A stretch of DNA of 64,000 bases from CBDCGS01 sp965216915 (GCA_965216915.1 CBDCGS010000008.1:1-64000), one strand, 5' to 3'. Counted from the stretch's first letter, positions 1 to 9,288 are shown. A program made the numbers and translations. Notes: generated by a model from the sequence alone, not told the origin.

Positions 1-1206
1 GTCGTCGTGACGGGGCTCGGCGTGGTCTCGCCTCTCGGGACCACGGCCGACCGGTCTTGGGCGCGCCTGTGCGCGGGCGAAAGCGCGATCGGTCCGCTGA
101 CCATCATTCCGACCGATGACCTCAAAGTGACCATTGCGGCCGAGATCGCCGATTTCGATGGCGCCGCCCATTTCGAGCCGTCGACGCTCGCGACCCTGGA
201 CCGCTTCGCCCAGTTTGCCGTGGTTGCCGCGCGGGAGGCGGTGGCGGACGCCGGCCTCGTGCTCGCCGAGACGGACCCGGCGCGAACGGCGACGATCATC
301 GGCTCCGGTGTGGGCGGGCAGAGCACCGAGGATGAGAGCTACCAGCGGGTCTATGGCGAGAACGCAAAGCGTCTCCATCCCTTTACGATCCCACGCTTGA
401 TGATCAACGCGGCGGCGAGCGCGATCACGATGGATCAGGGCATCATCGGCCCATCCTTCACGGTCGCGAGCGCCTGCGCCTCCGCGGCGCATGCCATCGG
501 CACCGCGTTGCACATGGTGCGCGGCGGTGCCGTCGATCGCGCCATCGCCGGGGGGACCGAGGCTTGCATCACATACGGCACGATGAAGGGCTGGGAGGCG
601 CTCAGGGTCATGGCGTCGGACACCTGCCGGCCGTTCAGCAAGGACCGCACCGGGATGGTGTTAGGCGAGGGTGCGGCGATCTTCGTCCTGGAGACGGCGG
701 AGGCCGCGGCGCGGCGTGGCGCAACCGCCTATGCCGAGCTCGCCGGCGTCGGGATGAGCGCGGATGCTGCCGATCTGGTGCAGCCCTCCGCGGCGGGCGC
801 GGCCCAGGCGATGCGCAGCGCGCTCGACGATGCGGGCCTGCCGCCGCACGCGATCGCTTACGTCAACGCCCACGGCACCGGCACGGCGGCGAACGATGTC
901 ACGGAGACCGCAGCGATCCGCGCCGTGTTCGGGCCCGCGGCCGATCGCCTTGCGGTCTCGTCGACGAAATCCATGCACGGCCACGCGATGGGCGCGTCAC
1001 CCGCGCTGGAGTTCGCGGCAACCCTGCTCGCGGTCCGCCATGGCATCGTGCCGCCGACCGCCAACTACCGCGAGCCGGACCCAGCCTGTGATCTGGACTA
1101 TGTGCCGGGCGCGGCGCGCGCGATGCCCATCAGGGCCGCGCTCAGCAATGCCTTCGCGTTCGGCGGGTTGAACGCGACGCTCGCGGTGAAGCGGCTCGAG
1201 GCCTGA
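1..1206 (+). CDS. Beta-ketoacyl-ACP synthase (FabF/KAS II family), 5' partial
   Basis: Condensing enzyme of fatty acid or related acyl-chain synthesis. It joins an acyl group held on its cysteine to malonyl-ACP. The frame is open from base 1 and begins with VVVTGLGVVSPLG, which lies a few residues inside the usual N-terminus, so the start codon is upstream of the window. The catalytic triad is visible: Cys in TVASACASAAHA, His in VNAHGTGT and His in STKSMHGHAMGAS. The length of about 401 codons is close to a full KAS II. It could serve general fatty acid synthesis or a specialised lipid; the upstream neighbour that would decide this is missing. Confidence 0.93.
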   Translation, partial: VVVTGLGVVSPLGTTADRSWARLCAGESAIGPLTIIPTDDLKVTIAAEIADFDGAAHFEPSTLATLDRFAQFAVVAAREAVADAGLVLAETDPARTATIIGSGVGGQSTEDESYQRVYGENAKRLHPFTIPRLMINAAASAITMDQGIIGPSFTVASACASAAHAIGTALHMVRGGAVDRAIAGGTEACITYGTMKGWEALRVMASDTCRPFSKDRTGMVLGEGAAIFVLETAEAAARRGATAYAELAGVGMSADAADLVQPSAAGAAQAMRSALDDAGLPPHAIAYVNAHGTGTAANDVTETAAIRAVFGPAADRLAVSSTKSMHGHAMGASPALEFAATLLAVRHGIVPPTANYREPDPACDLDYVPGAARAMPIRAALSNAFAFGGLNATLAVKRLEA

Positions 1207-1237
1207 CACCCGGGCCGGGGTGGCGACCGGGCGGTCG

Positions 1238-1618
1238 CTATTCGTACAGCAGCCGATCGGCGAGCTGGCGCAGCAGATCGATGGGGCCGCGTGGGCCGCT
1301 CTGTCCCCGCGCGTTCTTGGCGCGGTTGTCGAGCAGAGCGTGGCGCCCGGTCTTCTGCGCGATGTGCTCGGCATCCGGCGGCGGCCCGTTGACCATGATC
1401 CGCAGATAGGGATTCTCGTACGAGAGGAGAAGCGTGCGCTCGCCGAGCGCATCGAGCGAGTAATAGACGATCCGCTCGATGCGCTTGTCGGCGTGGCATT
1501 TGTCGTCGGCGTCTTGGCGCGCCTGCTCGCGTGTGCCGATCTCAGGCCGCAACTCGACGATGGCCTCTTCGAGGCTCTGCCCGCGTTGACAATAATAAGC
1601 TTCGGTCGTGACTGGCAT
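1238..1618 (-). CDS. Conserved hypothetical protein, about 126 aa
   Basis: I do not recognise a family. The protein begins MPVTTEAYYCQRGQSLEEA. A longer upstream frame reaches 1732 but runs into the palindromic repeat at 1714, so I chose the internal ATG. It is soluble and charged, with no signal peptide or membrane segment. It contains two Cys residues and a central IVYYSLDALGERTLLLSYE stretch that looks like a beta-rich core. It is convergent with the ketoacyl synthase and ends 31 bases from it. Codon use matches the neighbours, so it is probably a real gene of unknown role. Confidence 0.6.
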   Translation of the reverse strand: MPVTTEAYYCQRGQSLEEAIVELRPEIGTREQARQDADDKCHADKRIERIVYYSLDALGERTLLLSYENPYLRIMVNGPPPDAEHIAQKTGRHALLDNRAKNARGQSGPRGPIDLLRQLADRLLYE

Positions 1619-1713
1619 GGCTGCCGGCCGATCATGATGGCATTTCGTTCCTGATCGAATTTTACAGGAACGGTGGTGAACCGCGCGTAATCGCTCTTGG
1701 TAAAGAGCGCGCT

Positions 1714-1819
1714 TAGAGCATGTCACGCTCACTCATACTCACGCGACATGCTCTCTCTCATAGGAATTGACGCAAATACGTCGCCGCAGGTGATCCTACC
1801 TGCGCGGGATTTGCTCTAG
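1714..1819. repeat. Dispersed palindromic repeat, copy 1 (modules A and B)
   Basis: Module A (about 1714-1757) is an imperfect palindrome, AGAGCATGTC...GACATGCTCT. Module B (1765-1819) contains the inverted repeat GACGCAAATACGTC, a second hairpin built on GCAGGTG/TACCTGC, and ends in GCGGGATTTGCTCTA. The same two modules recur at 13235, 15026 and 63524; module B alone recurs at 39616. The outer edge reads TAG on the minus strand and is the stop codon of the DUF924 gene. Confidence 0.85.
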
Positions 1820-2358
1820 AACGAGGAATCTGGTTCCTGCAAGAAGGCGAGCTCCTCGGGCGTCGACAGGCGCCCGAGCACCATGTTGCGATGCGGATAG
1901 CGGCCGAACCGGTCGATGATCGCCTTGTGCTTGAGCTCATAGTCGAGGCTGTTGGCATCGCCGAGAGCCTCGAAAATCGCCACTGCTTCGCCGTGGATCA
2001 GCGCGGATTCGCTGTGCTGGTAAGGCATGTAGACGAATTGGCGCCGTTCCTTCGGGAGACCGCGGTCCGCCCCGAGGCGCACCGCCTCCTGAGCCAACGC
2101 CAGCGCCATGCCATCGCAGGCGAAGGCCCGCGCATCGTCACGAAATAGGTTCCGCGAGAATTGGTCGAGAACGATGATCTCGGCCAACCGGCCCTCGGGA
2201 CGGTCGCGCCATGCAAACAGCTCGCCCGCGGCCGCGCGTCCGTGAAGCGTCTCGAAATTGGCACGAATTTCGGCGTCGAAGCTCGGGTTTCTGGTCCACC
2301 ACATGTCAGGCCCGTGCCGTTCGAACCAGAAATCGAGAACGTCGTTTACGGCAGCCAT
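1816..2358 (-). CDS. DUF924 family protein
   Basis: A 180-residue all-helical protein of the DUF924 family, whose fold is TPR-like. The biochemical role is unknown. Family hallmarks are present: VLDFWFERHGPDMWW at the N-terminus, IIVLDQFSRNLFRDDARAF in the middle and the FVYMPYQHSE segment. The length is normal for the family. The stop codon TAG is the outermost triplet of the adjacent palindromic repeat, so the repeat sits exactly at the end of the gene. Confidence 0.9.
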   Translation of the reverse strand: MAAVNDVLDFWFERHGPDMWWTRNPSFDAEIRANFETLHGRAAAGELFAWRDRPEGRLAEIIVLDQFSRNLFRDDARAFACDGMALALAQEAVRLGADRGLPKERRQFVYMPYQHSESALIHGEAVAIFEALGDANSLDYELKHKAIIDRFGRYPHRNMVLGRLSTPEELAFLQEPDSSF

Positions 2359-2385
2359 GCTTGTTCCTGGGGTCTGTGGCGTGCC

Positions 2386-2622
2386 CTAGGCGCGCGAGCG
2401 CCGCGCGGGCTGCGAGCGATCGGCCATCACGCGCACGATCTCATCCTTGACATGCAGCTTGCGCCGTTTGAGCGCGGTGAGCGACAGCCCATCGGGTGCC
2501 GGCCGGCCGGCCTCATCCTGAATCTTCTTCTCCAGGCCCGCATGGCGCGCGGCGAGGCTCGCGACATAGTCGTCGAGCCCAATCTCAGACGTTGTGACGA
2601 GAGGATCGAGCCGCGAGTACAT
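2386..2622 (-). CDS. DUF465 (YdcH-like) small protein
   Basis: A 78-residue protein of the YdcH/DUF465 family, a short helical hairpin. It has the typical core LAARHAGLEKKIQDE followed by LTALKRRKLHVKDEI. The function is unknown; members are common in alphaproteobacteria. It lies just upstream of the DUF924 gene on the same strand with 27 bases between them. A second, shorter DUF465 protein is at 3445 on the other strand. Confidence 0.85.
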   Translation of the reverse strand: MYSRLDPLVTTSEIGLDDYVASLAARHAGLEKKIQDEAGRPAPDGLSLTALKRRKLHVKDEIVRVMADRSQPARRSRA

Positions 2623-2780
2623 GTGTCGGTGTGACGATCTCTGCCGTGTTGTCGACCGCGCCTACGGCCCCCGGCAAATCGCCACGAGGACCGCAGCGCC
2701 GCGGCACCGAAACCGCGTCATCAATTTGCCACATTGGCCCTCCGTTTTCCACCATATGGGCGCGCGTCGGTCGCGGGCCG

Positions 2781-3347
2781 TTAAACCATCAGTGCGCGCC
2801 TCGCATCGTCCGACGAGCCAAGGTCGAACGCGGCGGTGAGCACGGTCGTCAAGTCCTCCAGCGACTGGGCGCTCGGCGTGGACTCCAGCCGGGAGGCATA
2901 GCGTATGAGGTGGCGCGCGGCGCACGCGAGCCCGGCCTCCTGCGCGGGCGTTGTGGGTGTGGCGAGCCGGGCAAGCGCGGTCTGCTCGAGCCGCTCCGCC
3001 TCCCGCTCCGCGGCCACGATTTGCTGCCGCAGCGCGCGAAGGGCCGCGCGCTCGCCATCGCCGCCGGCATCGGCCGCCTCGATCCGGGTCTTGAGGGTGC
3101 GCCGCGCGCGGCGCAGGGGCGTCACGACGGTGTCTTGCCACAGCTTGCTCTGCGCCATGCAGAGATCCAAGTCCAGGTCTGCGCCGTGGTGCCCCGCCCA
3201 ACAGCACAAAAGCAGCACATTGACGTCTGCGCCGAGTCGGTCCTGCAAGGCGATCGCGGCCGTCGCAAGCCCACCGCGGCCGTAAACCGCAAGTGAGAAA
3301 TTCCAAAAGGATTCAGATGGTTCCGATGAGTCTTGAAAGTTATTCAT
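2781..3347 (-). CDS. TIGR02444 family protein
   Basis: A 188-residue protein with the signature of the TIGR02444 family: ESFWNFSLAVYGRGGL, then ALQDRLGADVNVLLLCCWAG. The rest is helical and Ala-rich (residues about 65-185). Members are short proteins of unknown function found in alpha- and gammaproteobacteria. The ATG at 3347 gives a short N-terminal extension before the conserved FW motif. It is divergent from the DUF465 gene at 3445. Confidence 0.85.
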   Translation of the reverse strand: MNNFQDSSEPSESFWNFSLAVYGRGGLATAAIALQDRLGADVNVLLLCCWAGHHGADLDLDLCMAQSKLWQDTVVTPLRRARRTLKTRIEAADAGGDGERAALRALRQQIVAAEREAERLEQTALARLATPTTPAQEAGLACAARHLIRYASRLESTPSAQSLEDLTTVLTAAFDLGSSDDARRALMV

Positions 3348-3444
3348 CGCCCGATCTATCCGATTTTTCGCGGTCGTTTTTCGCCCGCGGTTCTGTTAAA
3401 CTTGGGTGTGCTGACCGTCGGCAGGCTTTTTAACTGGATGGAAT

Positions 3445-3642
3445 ATGGACCGGAAAGTGGCGGAGCAACGACTGATCGATTTACGCACCGAACATCGTGA
3501 CCTGGATGAGGTCATCAACCGCCTCTCGGCGGACCTCGATTCTGACGAGATTCAGGTCCGGCGGCTCAAGAAACGAAAACTCGCACTCAAGGATGAAATC
3601 GCGCAGCTCGAAAGCGCTCTGGTCCCTGACCTAATCGCGTGA
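3445..3642 (+). CDS. DUF465 (YdcH-like) small protein
   Basis: A 65-residue helical hairpin protein of the YdcH/DUF465 family. It reads LIDLRTEHRDLDEVINRL followed by IQVRRLKKRKLALKDEI, the family's characteristic basic second helix. The function is unknown. It is transcribed away from the TIGR02444 gene, sharing a short intergenic region of about 97 bases that must hold both promoters. Confidence 0.9.
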   Translation: MDRKVAEQRLIDLRTEHRDLDEVINRLSADLDSDEIQVRRLKKRKLALKDEIAQLESALVPDLIA

Positions 3643-3706
3643 GCACCGGCGTTGGCGCGCCTTTCGGTGCGCCACCTGGCGCGCCGTCGTCGCAGGACGT
3701 GTCGCC

Positions 3707-4426
3707 CTAGCTGCTCCCCGATTCCCCGCGCCGGCGCGCGTACATCGCCTGGTCCGCGGCTTCGAGCGCGGCATCCGCGTCCTCACGTCCGGTGAAGGTG
3801 TGGGCACCGAACGACACCGACATCGGGAAGGTCTCATCGTTGTATTGCACGGGTTCGGCGCCAATCGCGTCGACAAGCTGGTGGGCTTTCTGCAGCCCGA
3901 CGGTCTCGTCGGCGCGGAAGAGAATGACGCCGAATTCGTCGCCCCCGAGACGCCCGACGATGTCGGATTCGCGCACCTGCTCGGCCAGCACGTCGGCGAC
4001 GCGCCGCAATGCGAGATCGCCTGCGGCGTGTCCCAGCCGGTCGTTGATCGCCTTCATCCCAACCACGTCGAAATAGAGCACTGTGCTCGGCGTGCCGTAG
4101 CGTTCTGCGATGGAGATCACCCGCGTGAGTTCGCGCACGAAGGCGCGGCGGTTGTGCACGGGCAGAAGTGAGTCTTGATCGGCGAGGCGCTCGAGATACT
4201 CGATGCGCTGGTGGCTGCGCCGGAGCTCGTCGCGGAGTGCGGCGACCTCTTCCATGAGCCCCATGATGGCCGCGCGTACCTTCGGCGTGAGCTCCGCCTC
4301 GGGAATGCCGAGGATCGCCGTGGTATCGGCGATGTGGCGGCCTTCGGTCGCGCTCGTCGACCCACGCACGCGCTCAACCGGGCGGGCGGCGCGGACCGGG
4401 GCAAGCTTGGGTCCCTCGACTTTCAT
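3707..4426 (-). CDS. GGDEF-domain diguanylate cyclase
   Basis: Makes the second messenger c-di-GMP from two GTP. The N-terminal ~80 residues are helical (a probable coiled coil, VRAAIMGLMEEVAALRDEL) with no membrane segment, so the enzyme is likely cytoplasmic. The GGDEF domain follows (about residues 85-235): DSLLPVHNRRAF, YFDVVGMKAINDRLGH and the active-site GGDEF. An RxxD inhibitory site (RESD) precedes it at the correct spacing, so product feedback inhibition is likely. It may supply c-di-GMP to the PilZ proteins at 34-38 kb, but it is not linked to them. Confidence 0.93.
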   Translation of the reverse strand: MKVEGPKLAPVRAARPVERVRGSTSATEGRHIADTTAILGIPEAELTPKVRAAIMGLMEEVAALRDELRRSHQRIEYLERLADQDSLLPVHNRRAFVRELTRVISIAERYGTPSTVLYFDVVGMKAINDRLGHAAGDLALRRVADVLAEQVRESDIVGRLGGDEFGVILFRADETVGLQKAHQLVDAIGAEPVQYNDETFPMSVSFGAHTFTGREDADAALEAADQAMYARRRGESGSS

Positions 4427-4533
4427 CGATACACGCGAATAGTCAAATTCCTTTTGCGACCCTAGTTATTGTCGATTAACAAAGTTTGTACCACAGGCCG
4501 GAGTTATCGGCCATATGAGCGGCGGAGAGGCCG

Positions 4534-5034
4534 ATGCAGGATCGAAGCGACGCCGACGTCGGAATCATCATGGGGAGCCAGTCCGACTGGCAGACCATGC
4601 GGCATGCCGCCGAGACCCTCGAGGCGCTCGGCGTCGCCGTCGAGACGCGGATCGTCTCGGCCCACCGCACGCCGAAGCGGCTCTACGACTACGCGAGCAG
4701 GGCGCGCGAGCGTGGGCTCAAGGTGATCATCGCAGGCGCGGGCGGTGCAGCGCATCTGCCGGGCATGGCGGCGGCCATGACGTCGCTTCCGGTGCTCGGC
4801 GTGCCGGTCGAGAGCAAGAGCTTGAGCGGCCTCGATAGTTTGCTGTCGATCGTGCAGATGCCGGGCGGCATTCCGGTCGGGACGCTCGCGATCGGGCGGG
4901 CCGGCGCAATCAATGCCGCGTTGCTCGCGGCCGCCATCCTCGCGCTCGACGATGAGGCCGTGCGCAGCGCGCTCGACGCGTGGCGCGCGCGGCAAACCGA
5001 GGCCGTCGCGGCGGCGCCCGAGGACGAGGGGTGA
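4534..5034 (+). CDS. purE: N5-carboxyaminoimidazole ribonucleotide mutase PurE
   Basis: Converts N5-CAIR to CAIR in de novo purine synthesis. The class I PurE motifs are clear: IIMGSQSDWQTM, the active-site SAHRTP, IIAGAGGAAHLPGM and LLSIVQMPGGIPVGT. At 166 residues it is of normal length. Its TGA overlaps the GTG start of purK (GTGA at 5031), indicating translational coupling of the two enzymes that act in sequence. Confidence 0.97.
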   Translation: MQDRSDADVGIIMGSQSDWQTMRHAAETLEALGVAVETRIVSAHRTPKRLYDYASRARERGLKVIIAGAGGAAHLPGMAAAMTSLPVLGVPVESKSLSGLDSLLSIVQMPGGIPVGTLAIGRAGAINAALLAAAILALDDEAVRSALDAWRARQTEAVAAAPEDEG

Positions 5035-6119
5035 TCGCGCCCGGTGCGACGATCGGCATCCTGGGCGGCGGCCAGCTTGGCAGGATGCTGGCTCACGCCG
5101 CCGCCGATCTCGGCTATCGCTGCCACATTTACTGTCCCGAGCCCGATGCTCCGGCCGCGCAGGTGTCGGATGGCGCGACGGTTGCAGGCTATGACGATCG
5201 CGCCGCGCTCGAGGCGTTCGCGCGTGCGGTCGATGTCGCCACCTTCGAATTCGAGAACATTCCGCTCGATGCGGTCGAAACGGTCGCGGCGATCGTTCCG
5301 ACGCGGCCGGGCATCGCGCCCCTCAAGGTGGCGCAGAACCGGGTGAGCGAGAAGACCTTCGTGCGTGGCCTCGGCATTGCCACCGCCGACTTCGCGCCGG
5401 TTGCGGATGACGAGACCCTGGCCGCCGCCGACGCCGCGATCCCGCGGCCCGCGATCCTCAAGACCCAGACACTCGGCTACGACGGCAAGGGGCAGGTGCC
5501 GCTCGCCGACGGGGCGAGCCTCGCGGAGGCCTGGCACTCGCTCGGCGCGCGCCCCGCGATCCTCGAGGCTCGCGTCGCCTTCGAGCGCGAGCTCTCGGTG
5601 GTGATCGCCCGCGCCGATGACGGTGCGACCGCGGCCTTCGACGCCGTCGAGAACACCCACAAGGATGGCATCCTGGATGTGACCCTGGCGCCTGCCCCGG
5701 TCGCGCCGGATGTCGCGGCCGCCGCCGGGGAGGTCGCGCGGGCCGTTGCCGCCGCCCTCGGTCACGTCGGGGTGTTGTGCGTCGAGCTATTCCAAACGCC
5801 GGAGGGCGCGTTGCTGGTCAATGAGATCGCGCCGCGTGTGCACAATTCAGGCCACTGGACGATCGAGGGGTGCGATGCCAGCCAGTTCGCCCAGCACATC
5901 CGCGCGATCTGCGGCTTGCCCCTCGGCGCGGCGGCGCGGCGGGCCAACGCGGCCATGAAGAACCTGGTCGGCGCGGAGGCGGCGCAGTGGCCGGCGCTCG
6001 TCGCCGACCCCACAGCTCACCTTCATCTCTACGGCAAGGCGGAAATCCGTCCGGGCCGCAAGATGGGCCACGTGACCTGGCTCTTCCCGACCGACACGCA
6101 CCCGGCGGTGCCGCGTTAA
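5031..6119 (+). CDS. purK: N5-carboxyaminoimidazole ribonucleotide synthase PurK
   Basis: ATP-grasp enzyme that carboxylates AIR with bicarbonate to give N5-CAIR, the substrate of PurE. The protein starts at a GTG that overlaps the purE stop codon and reads VIAPGATIGILGGGQLGRM. The glycine-rich N-terminal motif, the ATP-grasp segment ILKTQTLGYDGKGQ and the metal-binding NEIAPRVHNSGHWT are all present. At 362 residues it is of normal length. The longer open frame from 4980 lies inside purE and is rejected. Confidence 0.96.
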   Translation: MIAPGATIGILGGGQLGRMLAHAAADLGYRCHIYCPEPDAPAAQVSDGATVAGYDDRAALEAFARAVDVATFEFENIPLDAVETVAAIVPTRPGIAPLKVAQNRVSEKTFVRGLGIATADFAPVADDETLAAADAAIPRPAILKTQTLGYDGKGQVPLADGASLAEAWHSLGARPAILEARVAFERELSVVIARADDGATAAFDAVENTHKDGILDVTLAPAPVAPDVAAAAGEVARAVAAALGHVGVLCVELFQTPEGALLVNEIAPRVHNSGHWTIEGCDASQFAQHIRAICGLPLGAAARRANAAMKNLVGAEAAQWPALVADPTAHLHLYGKAEIRPGRKMGHVTWLFPTDTHPAVPR

Positions 6120-6163
6120 GTTGGCCGAGGTCGTGGCTTCGCGGAGAAACCCGACCCGCGGCG

Positions 6164-7255
6164 TCAATCCTCTCTCAGGCGATAGCGGCGGGCATGGGGG
6201 TCGTAGGCGCGCCACGGCGTCGCTTTGTCGGCGAGCACCGCGCGCATGTCGTCGAGGACCGCGGGGTTGAGCCGGTAGTACTGGTGGTTCGTCAGGTCGG
6301 AATCCTGCCCGAGCACGTCCGACACGTCGATGGCGTCGATCTTGTCCGGCAGGTCGCGGTTGTTGAGGGGCCCGTCGGAGCCCAACCGGTCGCGATTGCC
6401 CTTCGTGCCGTCGCTCACCCAAAGCGCCCGATCGCGAGACGTGTGGTAGACGCTGATCTTCTCCGAGATCTGCGTCAGGAACGCCAGCTTGTCCGCCTCG
6501 GACAAGGCGTCGTCGTCGGCATCGGCCGCCATCAGAAGCACCTTGTCGAACAATTTCACCTGTTGCCCGCGGAAGTCGTTGCGCAGGGCGACGACGCCAT
6601 GGCGGAACGCATAGTTGCCCATGGAATGGGCGACCACGTGGATCTTCTGCTCGCAGGGGCCCACCGCGACCCCGTCGCCGGCCAGGAGCGCGCGCCTGAT
6701 GTCCCGCCGATCCTCCGGCGTGGTCATGGAATGAATGAAGCGCGCCAGGATGCGGATGGCCCGCCCCATCGCCGCGCCGGAGGCCTCAGCGTCCTCGCGG
6801 TCGCGCATATAGGGCGAGTACAGGAAGACCTCGCCGTCCGACGGCCAGGAGAACACCCCGACATTGGCGTTGACGCCGAGCTGGTGCTTCAGCTCGGCCG
6901 CGCGCACGACCGAGCTCTCGAAGCTATTGGCAAAGCCGTGGATGTAGAGGATCGAGTCACGCCCGCGCTTGATCATTTTCTTGCGAACGTGGTCGAGCAC
7001 CTCGTCGCTGCCGAACACGAAATTGTCCGAGGTCGGCTCCTCCGCGCGCGAGGTCAGCCGTTCCCTGGCGACCCGGATCGAGACGTTGCTCGCATCGACA
7101 TCGGCGCCCTTGCCCTCCTTGAACACCAAATCGACATCGGCGTAGCCAAACCGAAGATCGAGCCCCTCGTGCGAGCTCAGCTTGCGGCCGAACCCGGTGG
7201 GTGACGAGCCGCCGATCGGATTGCGGTTGGTGACGAAATAGACGGTGACGGTCAT
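6164..7255 (-). CDS. DUF900 alpha/beta hydrolase (COG4782-like)
   Basis: A 363-residue putative esterase or lipase of the DUF900 family. The N-terminus MTVTVYFVTNRNP is typical, so I use this ATG rather than the one ten codons upstream. Visible elements are ILYIHGFANSFE (oxyanion region), GVFSWPSDG and the nucleophile elbow AHSMGNYA, with Ser as nucleophile. A late ADADDDAL provides a candidate catalytic Asp and a later NHQYY region a candidate His. No signal peptide is seen, so it is probably cytoplasmic. The substrate is unknown. Confidence 0.88.
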   Translation of the reverse strand: MTVTVYFVTNRNPIGGSSPTGFGRKLSSHEGLDLRFGYADVDLVFKEGKGADVDASNVSIRVARERLTSRAEEPTSDNFVFGSDEVLDHVRKKMIKRGRDSILYIHGFANSFESSVVRAAELKHQLGVNANVGVFSWPSDGEVFLYSPYMRDREDAEASGAAMGRAIRILARFIHSMTTPEDRRDIRRALLAGDGVAVGPCEQKIHVVAHSMGNYAFRHGVVALRNDFRGQQVKLFDKVLLMAADADDDALSEADKLAFLTQISEKISVYHTSRDRALWVSDGTKGNRDRLGSDGPLNNRDLPDKIDAIDVSDVLGQDSDLTNHQYYRLNPAVLDDMRAVLADKATPWRAYDPHARRYRLRED

Positions 7256-7532
7256 GTCGCGTTGCCCGGTTTGTTGCCTCAACACATCGCGCGTGATCGC
7301 GAAGACGATCGCCTGCGGTCGTCACGCGCCGACGCGGCGATCCCGTGGGACGGCATGCGGATGGACGTTCGGTTCGCCATGGCTCCCTCCCTGTCGCATT
7401 CATTCGTTCTTGTGTGTGCACCTAGCGACAGGTCGGATGATAGGCGGCTTTGGTCGACGCGTTAAGCGTGGTGTCGGCGCTTCCGCCGGCTTCCGGAGCG
7501 CGGTTTGGAGGGCCATCCCCTCGAGGCAGCGC

Positions 7533-8234
7533 CTATGCGCTGGGTGCGGGACCAGGCGCAGGAGGCTCCGGCGGCGGGCCGGGGCGCATGGTGCCGCGGC
7601 GCAGCAGGTCGAGCAGGCTCGCGCCCGGCGGGCGAAAGCGCGAGAGGCGCCCGCGGGCCTTTTGAATGCGCATGACGTCCGCGATCCGCCGATCGAGAAA
7701 CGCCCACGTGTCGGCGGCGCCCTCGGAGGTGTCGTTGAGCCAGACCAGGAGGGTCGACAGGTAGACGCCCGCGAGCAGGCCGCGCTTGGTGTAAAAATTG
7801 AAGTCGGTCGTGCGGTCGCCGATCGCGAACCAGATCGTGTCGACCGTGCGATAGAGCGCGCGCAGCGCGCGGGGGCCGTTGATCGGCTGCGCGAGGAGCG
7901 GCAGCGCGCGCCGGATCGCCTCGCGATGCTCCGCGTTCTGCTCCAGCCGCAGGCGCACGGCATGGGCAATGCGCTCGCGGATGCGCAAGCCCGAGAGGTC
8001 CTCTCCCTTGAGCGTCTCGTCGAGCCGCCGGTCCGCGGCCGCCGCGTGGTACTCGATCAACGAGATCGCCCCGCCGGGAAAGGCTTGACGCGCCTCGTCC
8101 GCGCTCAAGCCGAGGTCGGCCGCGCCGGCCCGCAGCGCGCCGTCGCCCCAGCCGTCGAAAGGGACGTGCGCCAGCGTCGCGGCGAGCAAGCGGTCGCGGG
8201 TGTCGTCTTGGGGAAGAACACGCCACATGGTCAT
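7533..8234 (-). CDS. COQ9 family protein (ubiquinone biosynthesis)
   Basis: COQ9 proteins have a TetR-like fold that binds lipid and help present ubiquinone intermediates to biosynthetic enzymes. This protein has the family core: FDGWGDGALRAGAADLG, FPGGAISLIEYH, and a C-terminal DFNFYTKRGLLAGVY segment with an amphipathic membrane-touching helix. It starts with an ATG that overlaps the stop of the deformylase gene (ATGA), so the two are translationally coupled. The proline-rich tail (PGPPPEPPAPGPAPSA) is probably disordered. Confidence 0.9.
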   Translation of the reverse strand: MTMWRVLPQDDTRDRLLAATLAHVPFDGWGDGALRAGAADLGLSADEARQAFPGGAISLIEYHAAAADRRLDETLKGEDLSGLRIRERIAHAVRLRLEQNAEHREAIRRALPLLAQPINGPRALRALYRTVDTIWFAIGDRTTDFNFYTKRGLLAGVYLSTLLVWLNDTSEGAADTWAFLDRRIADVMRIQKARGRLSRFRPPGASLLDLLRRGTMRPGPPPEPPAPGPAPSA

Positions 8235-8806
8235 TGTCCTCCTTCGGCATCGTCCGCGGCGGGTGGGCCCTCGTCGCGCGCGCGGCCAAGCTCGGTCGTG
8301 AAGGTGAGTGTCGAGAGATCGCGCATCCGCATCGGATAGAGCACGCCGTCGAGATGGTCGCATTCGTGCTGCACCACGCGGGCATGAAACCCCTCCGCCT
8401 CGGCCTCGTGGGACGCGCCGTCGAGGTCGAGCCAGCGGTAGCGGATACGCCGGTGCCGGGGCACGATGCCGGCAAGACCAGGCACCGAGAGGCAGGCCTC
8501 GAGGCCGTCGACCAGCGCGTCGTCGAGGGCCTCGACCTCGGGATTGACCAGCACGGTCAGCGCTTGGCCGCCGGTGGCCGCATCGTCGCCCTCGGCCGCG
8601 GCCCGCTCCGCCGGCACGTGGAACAGCACGAGGCGAAGCGGCACGTGCACCTGCGGCGCGGCGAGCCCGGCGCCCTCAGCGTCCTGCAGCGTCTCGAGCA
8701 TGTCGGCGGCGAGTTGGCGGACCGCCGGCGCCGTCGGGTCTTCGATCGGCGCGGCGCGGCACTTCAGGATGGGGTGGCCCATTCGGGCAATTTTTAGGAT
8801 GGCCAT
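8231..8806 (-). CDS. def: Peptide deformylase
   Basis: Removes the formyl group from the N-terminal Met of new proteins. The three family motifs are present: GAGLAAPQ, EACLS and QHECDHLDG, giving one Cys and two His metal ligands and the catalytic Glu. Motif II has Ala where the common form has Gly (EGCLS). At 191 residues it is slightly long, with an acidic tail. The gene overlaps the COQ9 gene by four bases. With motif I and III intact I expect an active enzyme; because of the motif II change it could be a second, non-housekeeping PDF. Confidence 0.93.
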   Translation of the reverse strand: MAILKIARMGHPILKCRAAPIEDPTAPAVRQLAADMLETLQDAEGAGLAAPQVHVPLRLVLFHVPAERAAAEGDDAATGGQALTVLVNPEVEALDDALVDGLEACLSVPGLAGIVPRHRRIRYRWLDLDGASHEAEAEGFHARVVQHECDHLDGVLYPMRMRDLSTLTFTTELGRARDEGPPAADDAEGGQ

Positions 8807-8930
8807 GGCATCTATATGGCGCTTGCCGGCGGATCGTTAAACGCCGCGCGAGCCTTCACAGGGGGGAGGGGACGTGCTAAGACCGCCCGTCTTGCTCCAA
8901 ACCCCGCACGAATGGAGGTTCAAGGGTCGG

Positions 8931-9134
8931 TTGGTAAACGTTGTCGTTCGTGAGAACAATGTCGATCAGGCGTTGAAAGCGCTCAAGAAAAAGATGCAGC
9001 GCGAGGGGATCTTCCGCGAAATGAAGATGCGGCGCCACTACGAAAAGCCGTCTGAGCGGCGTGCCCGCGAGAAGGCGGAGGCGATCCGCCGGGCCCGCAA
9101 GCTCGCGCGCAAGCGCGCCCAACGGGAAGACTAA
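8931..9134 (+). CDS. rpsU: Small ribosomal subunit protein bS21
   Basis: Ribosomal protein bS21: VNVVVRENNVDQALKALKKK, then REMKMRRHYEKPSERRAR and a very basic helical tail. The conserved family N-terminus is reached only from the TTG at 8931, which has GGAGG at 8914-8918. The open frame extends up to 8874, but those 19 extra residues do not match the family, so I prefer the TTG start (67 residues). The start choice is moderately sure; the identity is certain. Confidence 0.93.
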   Translation: MVNVVVRENNVDQALKALKKKMQREGIFREMKMRRHYEKPSERRAREKAEAIRRARKLARKRAQRED

Positions 9135-9288
9135 GCGCCGTCGCAACGCGGCCTGCTGGTCGCGTTTCTCCACCACCTGAGACCCGCGCTCGGAGCGCTC
9201 ATCCGGGCGACGGCCCCACTCGTCCCCCGGTCGATCATTCAACAGGTTGCGCCGTGGCCGGCCCGCCCATCCTCGGCGGCTGCGCGCC